A stretch of 64,000 nucleotides of DNA from Metridium senile (taxonomy: Eukaryota > Cnidaria > Anthozoa > Actiniaria > Metridiidae), in the NCBI GenBank assembly GCA_949775045.1, contig OX459108.1:13477711-13541710 (forward strand). The letters are read 5' to 3'. Under the pieces are notes generated by a model that searched no databases, had not been told where the DNA came from, and worked only from the letters and a program-made list of their open reading frames with translations. Below, piece after piece: positions 9,835 to 24,700 of this stretch. How positions within the stretch are numbered: position 1 is the stretch's first letter; every line of letters starts with the position of its first letter. A program made the translations under genes and the position numbers.

Positions 9835-12576
9835 CTAGTCAGTACTCATAAACACTAACAATCGACGTTCTCCTGTATAACTCATCCTACCATGCATCGC
9901 TTTCATATTATCAAATACGATCAGGTCAGTTTTTCCTAGCTCAACGCCCACAGTACACTGCCATTTGATTGCTCTGATATGCTCTAGGACTTCTGGCTCT
10001 ATGGGTGTGCCGTCTCCATAGGTGGTATTAGTGGGGTAGTCAAAATCGGACTCGTAATGAACACCATCGTGCGAAGGGTGATTACTATGATATGTATGAT
10101 GATGTGCATCGACCTGGTTGAACCAAACTCTTTCTCCTGTGATTGGATGATTCATGATGGCTGGTGTTGTTAGCCAAAAGAACAGGGTTCCATTATCCCT
10201 CCATTCGTAGACCGCATTCATTTGTTGTAATTTCTCTTCGGCTTCCTAAATAGAATTTAAAAAGAATTATACACTGCAAAACTACCCCTACTTTTATGGA
10301 AAACTCTGAGGATCAAAACGAGTTGAAGTTCGATCAAGTGAAGTTTTGGCTCGAGCAGGTGCAAACACTCACCTGCGGCTCGTGTTTGCACTGACCTGCT
10401 CATGAATTCTCCCAACCACATCTCGGTTTGCATTAGCCTGTGCAAACACAGTAAATGTGTTTTATGAATTATTTTATTTCTTTTTAATAAATAACGAAAG
10501 ACGATTGATTAAAACTGAATAATTTTTAACTGGCAAATACAAATTCTCCTTACATTCGTGTGTATTTGCAAGAACCAATCAAATCGCACAAATAAGACGT
10601 ACAACCAATCAAATTGCGAGTAACTTTGATTCATGCCTCCAAACATGAAGATGAAAATATTGAAAATAACAAAATATTTTTTGTTTTCGTGATTTTTAGA
10701 TAGTTTTTAGATACTTAATAACATAACAAAATGCCCCAAAAGGGGAGAAATGGAAAATTCACATAAAAAAGAGTATATGCGAAGAAAGAAGGTTGAAGAA
10801 TTATTGAAGAAAAGCCCGGATGAAAATCAGGTTTTAATTAGCCGATAGCGCTCCCAATGTATCAGTGAACTCCAAGGCTGCCCAAATCCCCCCCCCCCCC
10901 CCCTTCCGGGCAACACCCTGGGCATTTGATTTTTGGAAAGAAAAAAAAATTGTCAAATCCCCACCGTCAGGGCCGTGTAAGGCTGTCAAATTCCCCATCC
11001 CGGGCAGCAGAAAATTATAATTATTTATGGTTTTAATGTAGTTATCAACACACTCATGAATGCAAGAGATGGGCACCCTTGGAATTGACTGATACATAAA
11101 TTTACGTCGACCGATGGAAAAGCAAATATATACCTTTGGATGAAGGAAGAAGGATCATGGAGAAGGCCTATATCTTCATCAAATTTCCGAAGAACAATTA
11201 ACGATTTGGGTTTAGGAGTTTATTATATGTCCGGTGTAATTGCGGAGTGTTGAACTCAGTTTACACAAGCAAAAGTCATCTATGAAACGACAGCTGCAAA
11301 AATGGCATTCCTAATTATCATGTTAACAAATAAAGCAGCTTCAGGTAATTTAGTAAATGATTTATTGAGAAGATGTTATTTTATTATGATAATTTTATTA
11401 TCAAACTCAAATTTACCGCCTGTGTCGCTCACAACCAAACTTGCACAGGTAAATGCAAACACGGCTCTCGACCAATCAGAGCGCACGGACTAACTTGAAT
11501 ATTTTACAATATCTGATAAAACACTGCTGTTCGTTTGTTAAATTGTACTCACACCAATTTCTTTAAAAAACGTTTAAATAATAGTAAATAAGCTATATTT
11601 TCTGCACATACCTTTCGGTCATTGGTACGGAATGAACCCTGCCATGGAAGGTAGCCTTTGCCTTCTGACGGAAGACAACTGTAATAACGAATTTGCTTCT
11701 CTTCAAATTTTTCAACAACTTTTGGATCAAGTTTTTTCAAGATCTCATTAGTTAGGGTAATTGGTGTCAAACCTCCACAGCCCTCAGCAGTTGGTGTTTC
11801 ACAGTAAAAAAAGATCTGAAAATCAATCAATCAATCAATAAATCAGTCAGTCAGTCATCCAGTCAGTCAATTATGTAATGTTTAAAGGCCGACAATGACG
11901 AATGGACTTGAAACCCCCGTCTAGTCCGAATTGGAGGCCTTTGAACTACTTCTAAAACGAATTAATTATTCATGAGGAATCTTTGAATAAAAATAAACAA
12001 TTTGATATGGTAAAAAAGGATTTTAAAGCCAAGGAGGGTTTAGAATGAATGTAGCAAGTAAAAGCAATCCTAAAAGATATCAATAATCTGTTCATAATTT
12101 AATGTTCATTGTCAATAATGAATTCCCACAAGGAAATACTAAAACAATCGCTTTTCAATTCTATTCAGAGGAATCCTTACGAAATTGAACGCTAATGACT
12201 TAATGACATTAAACATACTTTTGTTTCAAACTTTACATCGAATGACTGAGTAGTATAATGGTACAGGTCTCGGTTCGAATCCTGGCGTTGGTACGCAAAG
12301 ACATTTTTCGACAAAAATCGCCATCAAATAAATTATTTCTAAGTCTGATGATGTTTATAAGTAGAGGGGGAGGGTAACTAATGTTTAAAGGTTTGATTTG
12401 AATTATATGTAATACAAATAAGTATAATACTATAGGACTTGAACTGAGTATTTCAAGTACGCAGGCTTGGACGTACTTACGCTGGTATCAAGTGTCTGCA
12501 CGTGTTCAAAATCGCGCCATCGGGTTGGCCAATTACCTCATGATTAATTAATGAGTTTTTGAAAGAACATTCAAAT

Positions 12577-12608
<32 letters not shown>

Positions 12609-15251
12609 AATGGATGCATAGAAGCATTTTTTAGATTATGATGATGATTATTATGATGACAATGATACCTTATAAGGGTAATGTGACGTGTAAGACATGT
12701 CAGTATGTGGTTCCATATTCAGCCTCTTGTCCTCTATTGAAGATATGAAGGTAGTCACCCTGTCATCGTATGCAGGTCGAGACCCTGTTCCACCCTCATA
12801 TCCTTTTGGAGTTAAACCCAAGTTACCTGCAAACGACGAGAAATGACTGCCATCGTAAAGAGGCAATCCTCTAAAAACTAATACTCCGTATTCTGTCAAC
12901 TTGTCATCAATCATCTTACGGCAGATTGTCGCCCATTCTGATACGGAGTACTTTTCAGGTTGCTGTACTTTGTAGGCCTGGGGGAGACCTGGTCGAGGGA
13001 AACTGATGTACTCTGGCATGCCTTTAGCATGAGAGCCTGGGAAATATTCTAAACCAGCTAATGGATACTTATTCTTTGGTGCTAACTCAAGAGGATCGAG
13101 GATAGTGAAAAGGTCATCCTGTCGAGCTGCTGCTTGACTTGCCCTGATGAACAAAATCTATTAGAAGGCTGCTATTCAAACTCAATTTCATCCCATCCCG
13201 GCATTATTAACAATCGTGATCTGCCCATACTCGTTAACCTGCATAACTAGCTCTGGGAGAGGGGAAAATGTGAGGGACAGGGGGAGGGAGAGGTAAGGAA
13301 GGGAGAGCTAGCCGGTAATCAACGTCAACCAGAGAATGATGGGATTATATTTTTATCAACAAATCATATTTACTACTAATAATAATATTTATTTCTTATA
13401 TACAGGGATTCTGGCATTATGCGGAGGTGCGGACCCGCATAATTGACTACTTTCCGCATAATCCCGCATAATTTGCCAAAAAAAAAAAATAGATAAAAGC
13501 ACCAAAAATGCACCAATGAAACAAATTAAATAGATAAAACAATAGATATATATTAGTTATCTCCCTTGCATGCTTGAATAGTTTTTTTGCCGTTTTGTTA
13601 CAGTCGTACGAAGTACAAATTGTTCATTTTCACGGCTTACAAACCAGCCGTCAAAGCGACGCCATTTTGTTTTTATTTCTATAGTATTGGGCTTCCTGTA
13701 TCTCGGCCCAGGCCCATGCTGTTTGGCGGTTTTCCAAGATGGCGGTTTTCCAAGATGGCGGTTTTCCAAGATGGCGGAACGTTTAACGGAAATCGTTAGT
13801 TCTTTTGGTTATAGTGTTGTTATTAGTTTGAATTATTGATAAAAAACGAATGATATGACATTTATGTGTAAAAAGGAACCGAAATAGGAGAGCTAAAGTA
13901 ATTGAATTAGTTTAATTTTAAGTTTTAAGCGATTACGTCATCCCGCATAATTTTCCGCATAATTTATCGTTTCTTCCGCATAATCTTCCGAAAAAATTCC
14001 GCATAATTTTGATTTTTCCTCCGCATAATGCCAGAATCCCTGTATATAGCGCAAATATCTATATGTATATAATCAAATGCGCATTAAATAAATAAGATAC
14101 ATAAAAGGAACTTTAAATAAACTACACAAAATGTAAAATGTAAAATTCTAAAATATATACGATATTCTATCTCATCCCATCCCATCCCATTTCTGGAGTT
14201 GTTTCAGATGTGTTAGAATGCAAAACAGTCCCTACAGTTTTGGGGAAGAGGAGCGAAATAACGTCTGCCAGGTATCCAGCTTTGCCGCAAGTCACCGAGT
14301 ATAAGCGAGTTAGTCAAGTTTATAAGAGTATAAGCGAGTTAGTCAAGTTTATAAGAGTATAAGCGAGTTAGTCAAGTTTAGCCGGTAAAATATGACCTCC
14401 ATCTTTTTTTTATTTTATTTTAATCAATAATTATACATGAATGTCTAATTAAACATAGCTATTTTAAATAGAGCCGCCTTTCTATAGTTATTCTAAGTAA
14501 AAGGAAAATATTGCTTCAATTCTGATTGTAAATGTTCTTAGGAATGAAGCCATCAGTAGATATTGGCATGCACAATAACATACACAGAGATATACTGATC
14601 ATATGTATCGTTTGCGGGCAAATATAAGACGCCAAATCTGTATTTATTTTACCCTTCAAAAAACTGATTTGACGAGTTGACTAAAAATAACTGTCTTTTG
14701 TCTTCTGAAATTCAGCCAAAAAATAAGAATGATTTCTATTTTTGTGAACCGGGTCTCGAAAGATGTTTCGAGTGGCCAGACCTGGCGGCGAATTGTGGAG
14801 CAAATTCTACCAAACAAATCAAAATACACACAAAATAGTACTCGAAACTATTCTAAACCCCGACAAAATGTATCTAAAATGTGTTTAAAATGTATTTTTG
14901 GTGGACAAGGCTTCCGTCTTGGATTAAGATATTTTCTACTTGCTTTGGTGTTTGTAAATCTGACGGTTTTTGATGCTTGAAAATAGAGACGAACTTACAC
15001 TGAAATGATACTAGATCAAGAAACCATCAGCTTTCCACTAGGGCATCATGGATGCATGATAGTGTTAATACAACAACTTATCAGTGCAAAATGGGCATCA
15101 ATATACGCTCTTAGAAGGTCTAGTTTAATTATAGAATAACTTACTTTCTCCTTGCTCCAAAAACGCTAGCACAATGGCGGGTTGTTATTTGAATTCCTCT
15201 TAAGCTTCTAGCGACTTTATCAATTGGATGTCTTAATGCACACCAAGCCAT
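9835..15251 (-). CDS. TauD/TfdA-type 2OG-Fe(II) dioxygenase, copy B
   Basis: Exons (5' to 3'): 15251-15145, 13143-12669, 11815-11612, 10245-9835; GT/AG junctions in phase, 398 residues. The leader is [18 protein letters not shown], again Arg-rich without acidic residues apart from one Asp. The metal motif is H182-T-D184 inside EPHTDMSYTSHYP, differing from the HND of copies A and D. Distal AMHGR and GERRLL are intact. Residues unlike the other copies include LEYFPGSHAKGMPEY in exon 2 and YCETPTAEGCGG in exon 3. Intron 1 holds a 640-bp terminal-inverted-repeat element and a partial duplication of the exon 1 upstream region. The A/D/E-type intron 3 MITE is missing, grouping B with C. Function is inferred from family only. 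Confidence 0.85.
12240..12297 (+). pseudogene. tRNA-like fragment
   Basis: Contains an A-box-like TAGTATAATGGTACAGG directly followed by a B-box-like GGTTCGAATCC, with no room for an anticodon arm. It is either a deleted tRNA pseudogene or the head of a SINE, in intron 2 of copy B. Confidence 0.4.
13403..14042. mobile_element. TIR element CAGGGATTCTGGCATTATGCGG, copy 1 (640 bp)
   Basis: Inverted ends CAGGGATTCTGGCATTATGC and complement, flanked by TATATA on both sides (target duplication probably TA). The subterminal parts hold many GCGGAATTATGCGG-type words in inverted orientation. The centre has three tandem copies of a roughly 18-bp unit with AAGATGGCGG (YY1-type). A 60-70 residue open frame starting [15 protein letters not shown] is shared with copy 2 at 56336-56935, but it may be open by chance. 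Located in intron 1 of copy B. Confidence 0.85.
14186..14400. repeat. Partial duplication of the copy B promoter-side region plus a 27-bp tandem repeat
   Basis: 14186-14290 repeats, with small indels, the sequence just upstream of exon 1 of copy B (15249-15367), including CAGTCCCTACAGTTTTGGGG. It is followed by about three copies of GTATAAGCGAGTTAGTCAAG (27-bp period, to about 14378). The coding part of exon 1 is not included. Confidence 0.8.
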
Positions 15252-15373
15252 TTCTGGAGTTGTTTCAGATGTGTTAGAATGCAAAACAAGCCCTACAGTT
15301 TTGGGGAAGAGGAGCGAAAGGTATCCAGCTTTGCAAGTCACCGAGTATATAAAGCGAGTTAGTCAAGTTTTTA

Positions 15374-15543
15374 CAGCGCAACGCGTAAAAGTATGGTCAC
15401 TGATAATGTATTCGCATACTTCTGTCTCGCCATCGATCCAATCAGCGTTGTAGGATTGTGTTATCTTGTCGCTGATTGGATCGATTGCGAGACAGAAGTA
15501 TGCGAATACATTATCAGTGGCCATACTTTTACGCGTTGCGCTG
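15374..15543. mobile_element. Foldback MITE, 170 bp, CAGCGCAACGCG ends, TA duplication
   Basis: Arms of about 75 bp (CAGCGCAACGCGTAAAAGTA with its inverted complement) flanked by TA. The partial duplication at 14320-14390 shows nearly the empty site (CAAGTTTATAAGAG), supporting recent insertion of a mariner-type non-autonomous element. Confidence 0.9.
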
Positions 15544-15699
15544 TAAGAGTATAATAGTCCCGGGGGAATCGGCGTACCTTTTAGGCACAGGGAGCCCACA
15601 GGCATTGTTGATTTCCGAATAAAAAAATTGATTAATTTAAATAAAATCAATCAACGTTTAATGTCGTGTCACGCGATTGTACGGGTGTCGGGAAAACAT

Positions 15700-15785
15700 G
15701 GATACGGACGGACCGTCCGTCGGCGGACCAACGGACCAACGGACCGGCGGACCGACGGACCGACGGACCGGTCCGTCGACGGACC
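15700..15785. repeat. GC-rich minisatellite (GGACCGAC unit)
   Basis: About ten imperfect copies of an 8-bp CGGACCGA/CGGACCAA unit, partly self-complementary with CGGACCGTCCG. It is strikingly GC-rich for the surroundings. Confidence 0.9.
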
Positions 15786-16639
15786 ATTTGGGAAAACGCG
15801 GACCAAAAAATAAATAAATAAATAAAAAATAAAGATACAAATAAAAATGAAAAAGTAGATAAAAAAAAACTTCAAAATATTTATAAAATGTTTCTTTACC
15901 CGAAAAAAATCAATAATTCAGAAGAATTAACCTATTAGTGAGTGTCCCACTGTGTTTCTCGATGCAACTCGAGGAATCGGGATACTTGAATTATACTGAG
16001 AGACTTTTTCTGAGAGACTTTTTCTGAGATTTTTTTCTCTTAAACTGCAACAATCGAAACGACAAGCTAGTTCACAAGCTGCCTGCAAACAGAGTACGAA
16101 TCATCTTGTGATGTCGAATGTGTATAATGTCAGTCATCACTTGATAAGACACGCACGTCCCTCTCTCAGTACATAAATCTAGAATTATTCTCTGATATGT
16201 TATTATAAAAGTTATTATAACATAATACAGCCCGTGAATCTGACGCTGCGATTTGGATAGAGATAAATGCGTTAAACTGAAGTAAAGGCTGTTAGTTTTG
16301 ATTATGATCCCTAAATGATGGATTTAATAAATTGAACTCAAGTATTAATAACGACATATCTGTTTTGCATTTATCAGTTGTGTCATCAAAAGCTTTTATA
16401 AACTGACCTTGTTGACCTCCCACCATGAAATCTCAGGCCAGCTTCACTTTGGGCAATAAATGGGCTACTATAATGATCGCTTGTTAAAATCCATTGATCT
16501 CAGCATCTTGAATGTGTTATCAAATTCGTTGAGTAATCAATATTCAATCGATCAATATTCTTATTTTAAGGCTTTATATCGGCAATATTTGCGGTTCTTT
16601 TTATCGAAATAGAGAGTTACAATAAGTTGTTTATTTTTT

Positions 16640-17741
16640 CTATATCATCACTTGAGATTTGAACATCGACTCAATTCACAGAAGACAAAGTCCACAATTG
16701 TTGATGTTCTAAGACTAAGAAGTTTTGTTGACATACAACAAAGTCCAAACAAAGATAATCTTGCATACAGCGTAATTTATATGGACAAGAAGAAAATTCC
16801 TCTCCTTGATTACTTCAAGTGGCTTCTAAACGACTTGAGAGAGAAGAAAGATAATGCTGAAAGAGCAATAGTATACTGCCAAACAGTCGAGCAATTTTCA
16901 AGCCTGTACTCTCTTTTTGTTAACGAACTGGGAACTGAATTTGTTGTTGACAAGGAAAACCCACAAAGAAGAAATGTGGAAATGCTACATTCCTTGTCAC
17001 CTAAGAGTGCATGTGAAGAAAAATATCGTGTCTGACATGTCAGAAGAGGATGGATGCATTTAAAAAATCTTAATTTGCACCATTGCATTTGGGATGGGGG
17101 TTAATTGTAAAGGAGTCCATACTGTGATTCATTTTGGACCCTCAAAATCTGTTGAAGCATATATTCAAGAAAGTGGTAGGGCAGGAAGAGATGGCAAACC
17201 AAGTAATGCAATTTTGCTTTACCAATTTCATATGCTTATGCATGTTGAACAAGATATGAGAGATTATGTCAGAGGAAAATTTGACTGTAGGCGTCACTAC
17301 CTGATAAGTTTCTTTCATGTAGCAAGCACTTGCGAGTCCAGTCAAATTAAAGTGTGACAAATGCAGTGATGAAGTAAGCGTGTTTTTGCCAACATTGGAG
17401 GATAACTCAGTATACGATGGACCAACACGCAATACAGATAAAGAGAAAGTGACTGAACTGAAGAAACGACTGATAATTTTTAGAAAGAACATGTATGCAC
17501 TGAAGAACTGATACAGAAGACACCCCATGGAACGCTCCCTATTATCATCATTCCAGAATTGCTTCTAGGATTTTCTGATAGCCAGATAAATCAAATTTTG
17601 ACAAACTGTGACAAGATTTTCAATTTGACGGATGTCTACAGATTTGTTGAGATTTGGAAAAGGAGGCATGCTATTTCCATTTTGAAGATCATTGCAGAGG
17701 TCTTTGGAGACATAGATGTTTTAACATCTTTAAAAAGGTGA
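16640..17741 (+). pseudogene. RecQ-type DNA helicase, C-terminal half, broken
   Basis: Consecutive pieces match the second RecA domain of RecQ helicases. 16680-17035 includes RAIVYCQT (motif IV region). After a frameshift near 17005 and an in-frame TAA near 17060, 17065-17357 gives FGMGVNCKGVHTVIHFGPSK and ESGRAGRDG (motifs V and VI). A further shift leads into a CDKCSDEV stretch, a possible zinc-site remnant, and a final open piece 17559-17741. There are at least two frameshifts and one stop. The motif I half is not found here; a different N-terminal RecQ fragment lies at 24986-25297. RecQ-like sequences are often multicopy in invertebrates and may be transposon-borne; I saw no terminal repeats around this one. 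Confidence 0.8.
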
Positions 17742-17822
17742 TAGCAAATCAAGTGATGATGATAATGAATTTACAGTGCAATTCAATTCAATAACACTGT
17801 CATCATTATGAGCTAGTCTTTT

Positions 17823-20969
<3,147 letters not shown>

Positions 20970-21467
20970 TTCTGGAGTTGTTTCAGGTTGGTTAAACTGC
21001 AAAAAAAGTCCCTACTTTTACATGAAAACTGTGACGAAAAAAGTACGCACTCTCGATTCAACAGACAAAATTCGATATTGATTAAGGTTTTGTCAGAGAG
21101 AGAATGGGGAGAGACGTAACGTACGAGCGGAACACCAAGAGGTCAAGAAACTACGCAAATTTAATAGTCTTCCCTTGGAGTGCAGTCTCCTTCGCAACCG
21201 GAGGGAACGTTGCGTGACGATACAAAAAAACGGCTGCAAAGGAGACTTCTTCGAGTGATAGCCTGGGGACGAGGTTGAAATTAGAATACAATGTATTATA
21301 AATCAGGAAAAGAGTCAGCCTTAAAAAATGATGGGGCTATAACTGATCATTAATCTTTATTTTGGGCAATTTTAAAGCATGTAAACATGGCATTTTAACC
21401 CATCAAATATCGTTCATAAAAAGATGCTCTTTTTATCAATATTTTATTATCAATATTGTCATTATGG
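20970..21467. other. Intergenic between copies C and D
   Basis: The first 150 bases are the upstream segment shared by copies C, D and E (CCCTACTTTTACATGAAA, then GAGAGAATGGGGAGAGACG). The rest is AT-rich with no supported gene. Confidence 0.6.
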
Positions 21468-21760
21468 GTTGGATGGGTGGCGTAGAGCTTTACTGCGCGC
21501 CTCCAGGTTCGAGTCGGGCATGGATTATATTAGCCTGATTTTCAGAGCGGGCCTGGTAACGTAGGACCCAAGCTCGCTCTGAAAATCAGGCTAGGATTAT
21601 ATGTGAGGTTGTTTGATGTGTTGTTCTCTCCTATGCCACAAGGGTTTTTCTCCGGGTTATCCGGTTTGCGGAGTTGTGTGCTAAAATATTTGGTGTGGGG
21701 GTAGTGAGTGTGATTCTAAGTCTCGCCAACTAATAGGGCACTCGTGTCTGTATCATTATA
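21468..21760 (+). mobile_element. tRNA-derived SINE (interrupted)
   Basis: The tRNA-like head has an A-box-like GGATGGGTGGCGTAGAG and B-box GGTTCGAGTC; the body has CCACAAGGGTTTTTCTCC and GGTTATCCGGTTTGC, words typical of marine-invertebrate SINE bodies; the tail is AT-rich. A 63-bp inverted-repeat element (21531-21593) is inserted just after the head. The boundaries are approximate. Confidence 0.7.
21531..21593. mobile_element. 63-bp TAGCCTG micro-element with 9-bp target duplication
   Basis: Terminal inverted repeat TAGCCTGATTTTCAGAGCG with its complement at the other end and a loop of about 25 bp. GGATTATAT is present on both sides (21522-21530 and 21594-21602), a clean 9-bp duplication. 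The first seven bases equal those of the 750-bp RecQ-carrying element at 24813-25562, which also makes a 9-bp duplication. Confidence 0.85.
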
Positions 21761-21792
21761 TATTATTAGCTGTTCGTCTATCTAAGTCTTCT

Positions 21793-24700
21793 CTAATCAA
21801 CACTCATAAACACTAACAATTGACGTTCTCCTGTGTAACTCATCCTACCATGCATCGCTTTGATATTATCAAACACGATCAGGTCAGTCTTTCTTAGTTG
21901 AATGCCTACAGCACACTGCCATTTGATTGCTCTGATATGCTCTAGAACGTCTTGCTCTATGGGAGTCCCGTCTCCATAGGTTGTGTGATTTGGGTAGTGT
22001 AAATCGGACTCGTATTGAACGTTTTGTAGCAAAGGTGTTGATTTATGATATGAACTATGCAATACGTCGGCCTGGTTGAACCAAACTCTTTCTCCTGTGA
22101 TTGGATGAGTAGTGGTAGCTGGTCTTGTCTGCCAGTAAAAGAGGGTATCATCATTCTTCCATTCGTAGACCGCATTCATTTTTTGTAATCGCTCTTCCAC
22201 TTCCTGATTGAATAATAATAATGACGTCATCATAGTATACTGATAGTATAACTATCTAGTCCATTATCATTATCAGGCCTACTCCGGGCCCTTAGATCGC
22301 CTAAGATCGTCCAAGAGCGCCTAAGAGCGCCTAAGAGCGCCTAAGAGCGCCTAAGAGCGCCTAAGAGCGCCTATAAGAGCGCCTAATATTGGCCAAGTTC
22401 GCCTAGGATCGGCAACCCAAATATTGCTAAGTTTCCTAAAATCTCCTAACATGGCATAAGATTGCCCAAGATCGCCAACTTTAATATGGCTACGTTTTCT
22501 AAAATCGCCCAAGATCGCCCAAAATAACGGCGAACTTAGGCCCGGGGTTGGCCTATTATCATATATTTATAGTCAACATAAGCAGTTCGGTAAGAAGATT
22601 TTATCAAAAAGTTTTACTATATATCCTGATGCATATTAATATTATAGCCTTTGTAGCAAGCGTTTCTTTTTGAGGAGGGCATGAGGGGAAAAATTGTTTT
22701 TGGATAAATTAAAAGTGTCTTTTGGATCGTCAGTTTCGCACGGCCAAATCAACTTTTTCCTCTTTCCCCTAAGATAAACGCTTGCTACGCACAGTCTATA
22801 TGATAATCTACAATACTCGTACCAAGCTAGTGTTTTTTAAATGGAACTTATTTTATGCTTAAGCTATATTGTGTGGCCTTACCTTTCGGTTATTGGTGCG
22901 GAATGAACCCTGCCATGGAAGGTAGCCTTTGCCTTCTGTCGGTAGACAACTGTAATAACGAATTTGCTTCTCTTCAAATTTGTCAACAATTTTTGGATCG
23001 AGTTTATTCAAGACCTCGGCGTTTAGGGTAATTGGTGTCAAACCTCCACAACCCTCGTCAGCTGGTATATTACAGTAAAAAAAGAGCTGAAAATCAGTCA
23101 ATCAATCAGTCAATCAATCAATTAGGCAGTTAATCAACCAATCAACCAACCAACCAACCAACCAACCAACCAACCAACCAACCAACCAACCAACCAACCA
23201 ACCAACCAACCAACCAACCAACCAACCAACCAACCAACCAACCAACCAACCAACCAACCAACCAACCAACCAACCAACCAACCAACCAACCAACCAACCA
23301 ACCAACCAACCAACCAACCAACCAACCAACCAACCAACCAACCAACCAACCAACCAACCAACCAACCAACCAACCAACCAACCAACCAACCAACCAACCA
23401 ACCAACCAACCAACCAACCAACCAACCAACCAACCAACCAACCAACCAACCAACCAACCAACCAACCAACCAACCAACCAACCAACCAACCAACCAACCA
23501 ACCAACCAACCAACCAACCAACCAACCAACCAACCAACCAACCAACCAACCAACCAACCAACCAACCAACCAACCAACCAACCAACCAACCAACCAACCA
23601 ACCAACCAACCAACCAACCAACCAACCAACCAACCAACCAACCAACCAACCAACCAACCAACCAACCAACCAACCAACCAACCAACCAACCAACCAACCA
23701 ACCAACCAACCAACCAACCAACCAACCAACCAACCAACCAACCAACCAACCAACCAACCAACCAACCAACCAACCAACCAACCAACCAACCAACCAACCA
23801 ACCAACCAACCAACCAACCAACCAACCAACCAACCAACCAACCAACCAACCAACCAACCAACCAACCATGCACCAACCAACCATGCAACCATACCATAAC
23901 CATAAAAAAATTAATGTTTCAATCAATACTTGGTTGAATGAATGAATGAATGAATGAATGAATTATGAATGAATGGATGGATGGATGGATGGATGGATGG
24001 ATGGATGAATGAATGAATGAATGAATGAATGAATGAATGAATGAATGAATGGACGAATGAATAAATAAACGATATGGATGGATGGATATATGATGATAAT
24101 GATACCTTATAAGGGTAATGTGACATATAAGACATGTCATTGTGTACTTCCATTGTTATACTCTTGTCGTCAAGCGCAGAAATAAAGGTAGCTGCCCTGT
24201 CATCGTACCCAGGCCTTGACGATGTTCCACCCTCATATCCTTTTGGAGTTAAACCCAAGTTACTTACAAACGACGAGAAATGACTGCCATCGTAAAGAGG
24301 CAGTCCTCTAATAAGCAGCGCTCCGTATTCTGTCAACTTGTCATCGATCATCTTACGGCAGAGCGTCGCCCATTCTGAAACGGAGTACTTTTCAGGTTGC
24401 TGTACTCTGTATGCCTGGGGGAGACCTGGTCGAGGGAAACTGATGTACTCTGGGATGCCTTTGCCGTGGGAGCCAGCGAGATATTTTATACCAGCTAATG
24501 GATACCTTATCTTTGGTGTAAACTCAAGAGGATCGAGGATAGTGAAAAGGTCATCCTGTCGAGCTGCTTGACTTGCCCTGATGAACAAAATCTATTAGAA
24601 GGCTGCTAATGAATTTCAATTTAACAAATTTAGTATGGTTTAGCGTGGGTCCTTTGATGTACCACGATCAAACTGAACTGTTTCGTCAAGGATTATTTTA

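Larger units (their letters stand above)
15252..16639. other. Intergenic, upstream of copy B
   Basis: Contains the exon-1-proximal conserved segment, the foldback at 15374-15543, a GGAC/CCGT minisatellite at about 15700-15785 and AT-rich unremarkable DNA. A direct repeat of GAGAGACTTTTTCT lies near 15995-16030. No gene is supported. Confidence 0.6.

Noticed and set aside
13587..13799. Small conserved protein ([13 protein letters not shown]...) shared by two loci
   Set aside because: Both loci are copies of the same TIR element; conservation of the frame is simply copy identity, and YY1-unit changes alter its end.
23114..23926. Three long minus-strand open frames encoding (GWLV)n polymers of 250-270 residues
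   Set aside because: They are translations of a perfect CCAA microsatellite within an intron; all frames are equally open and there is no other support.
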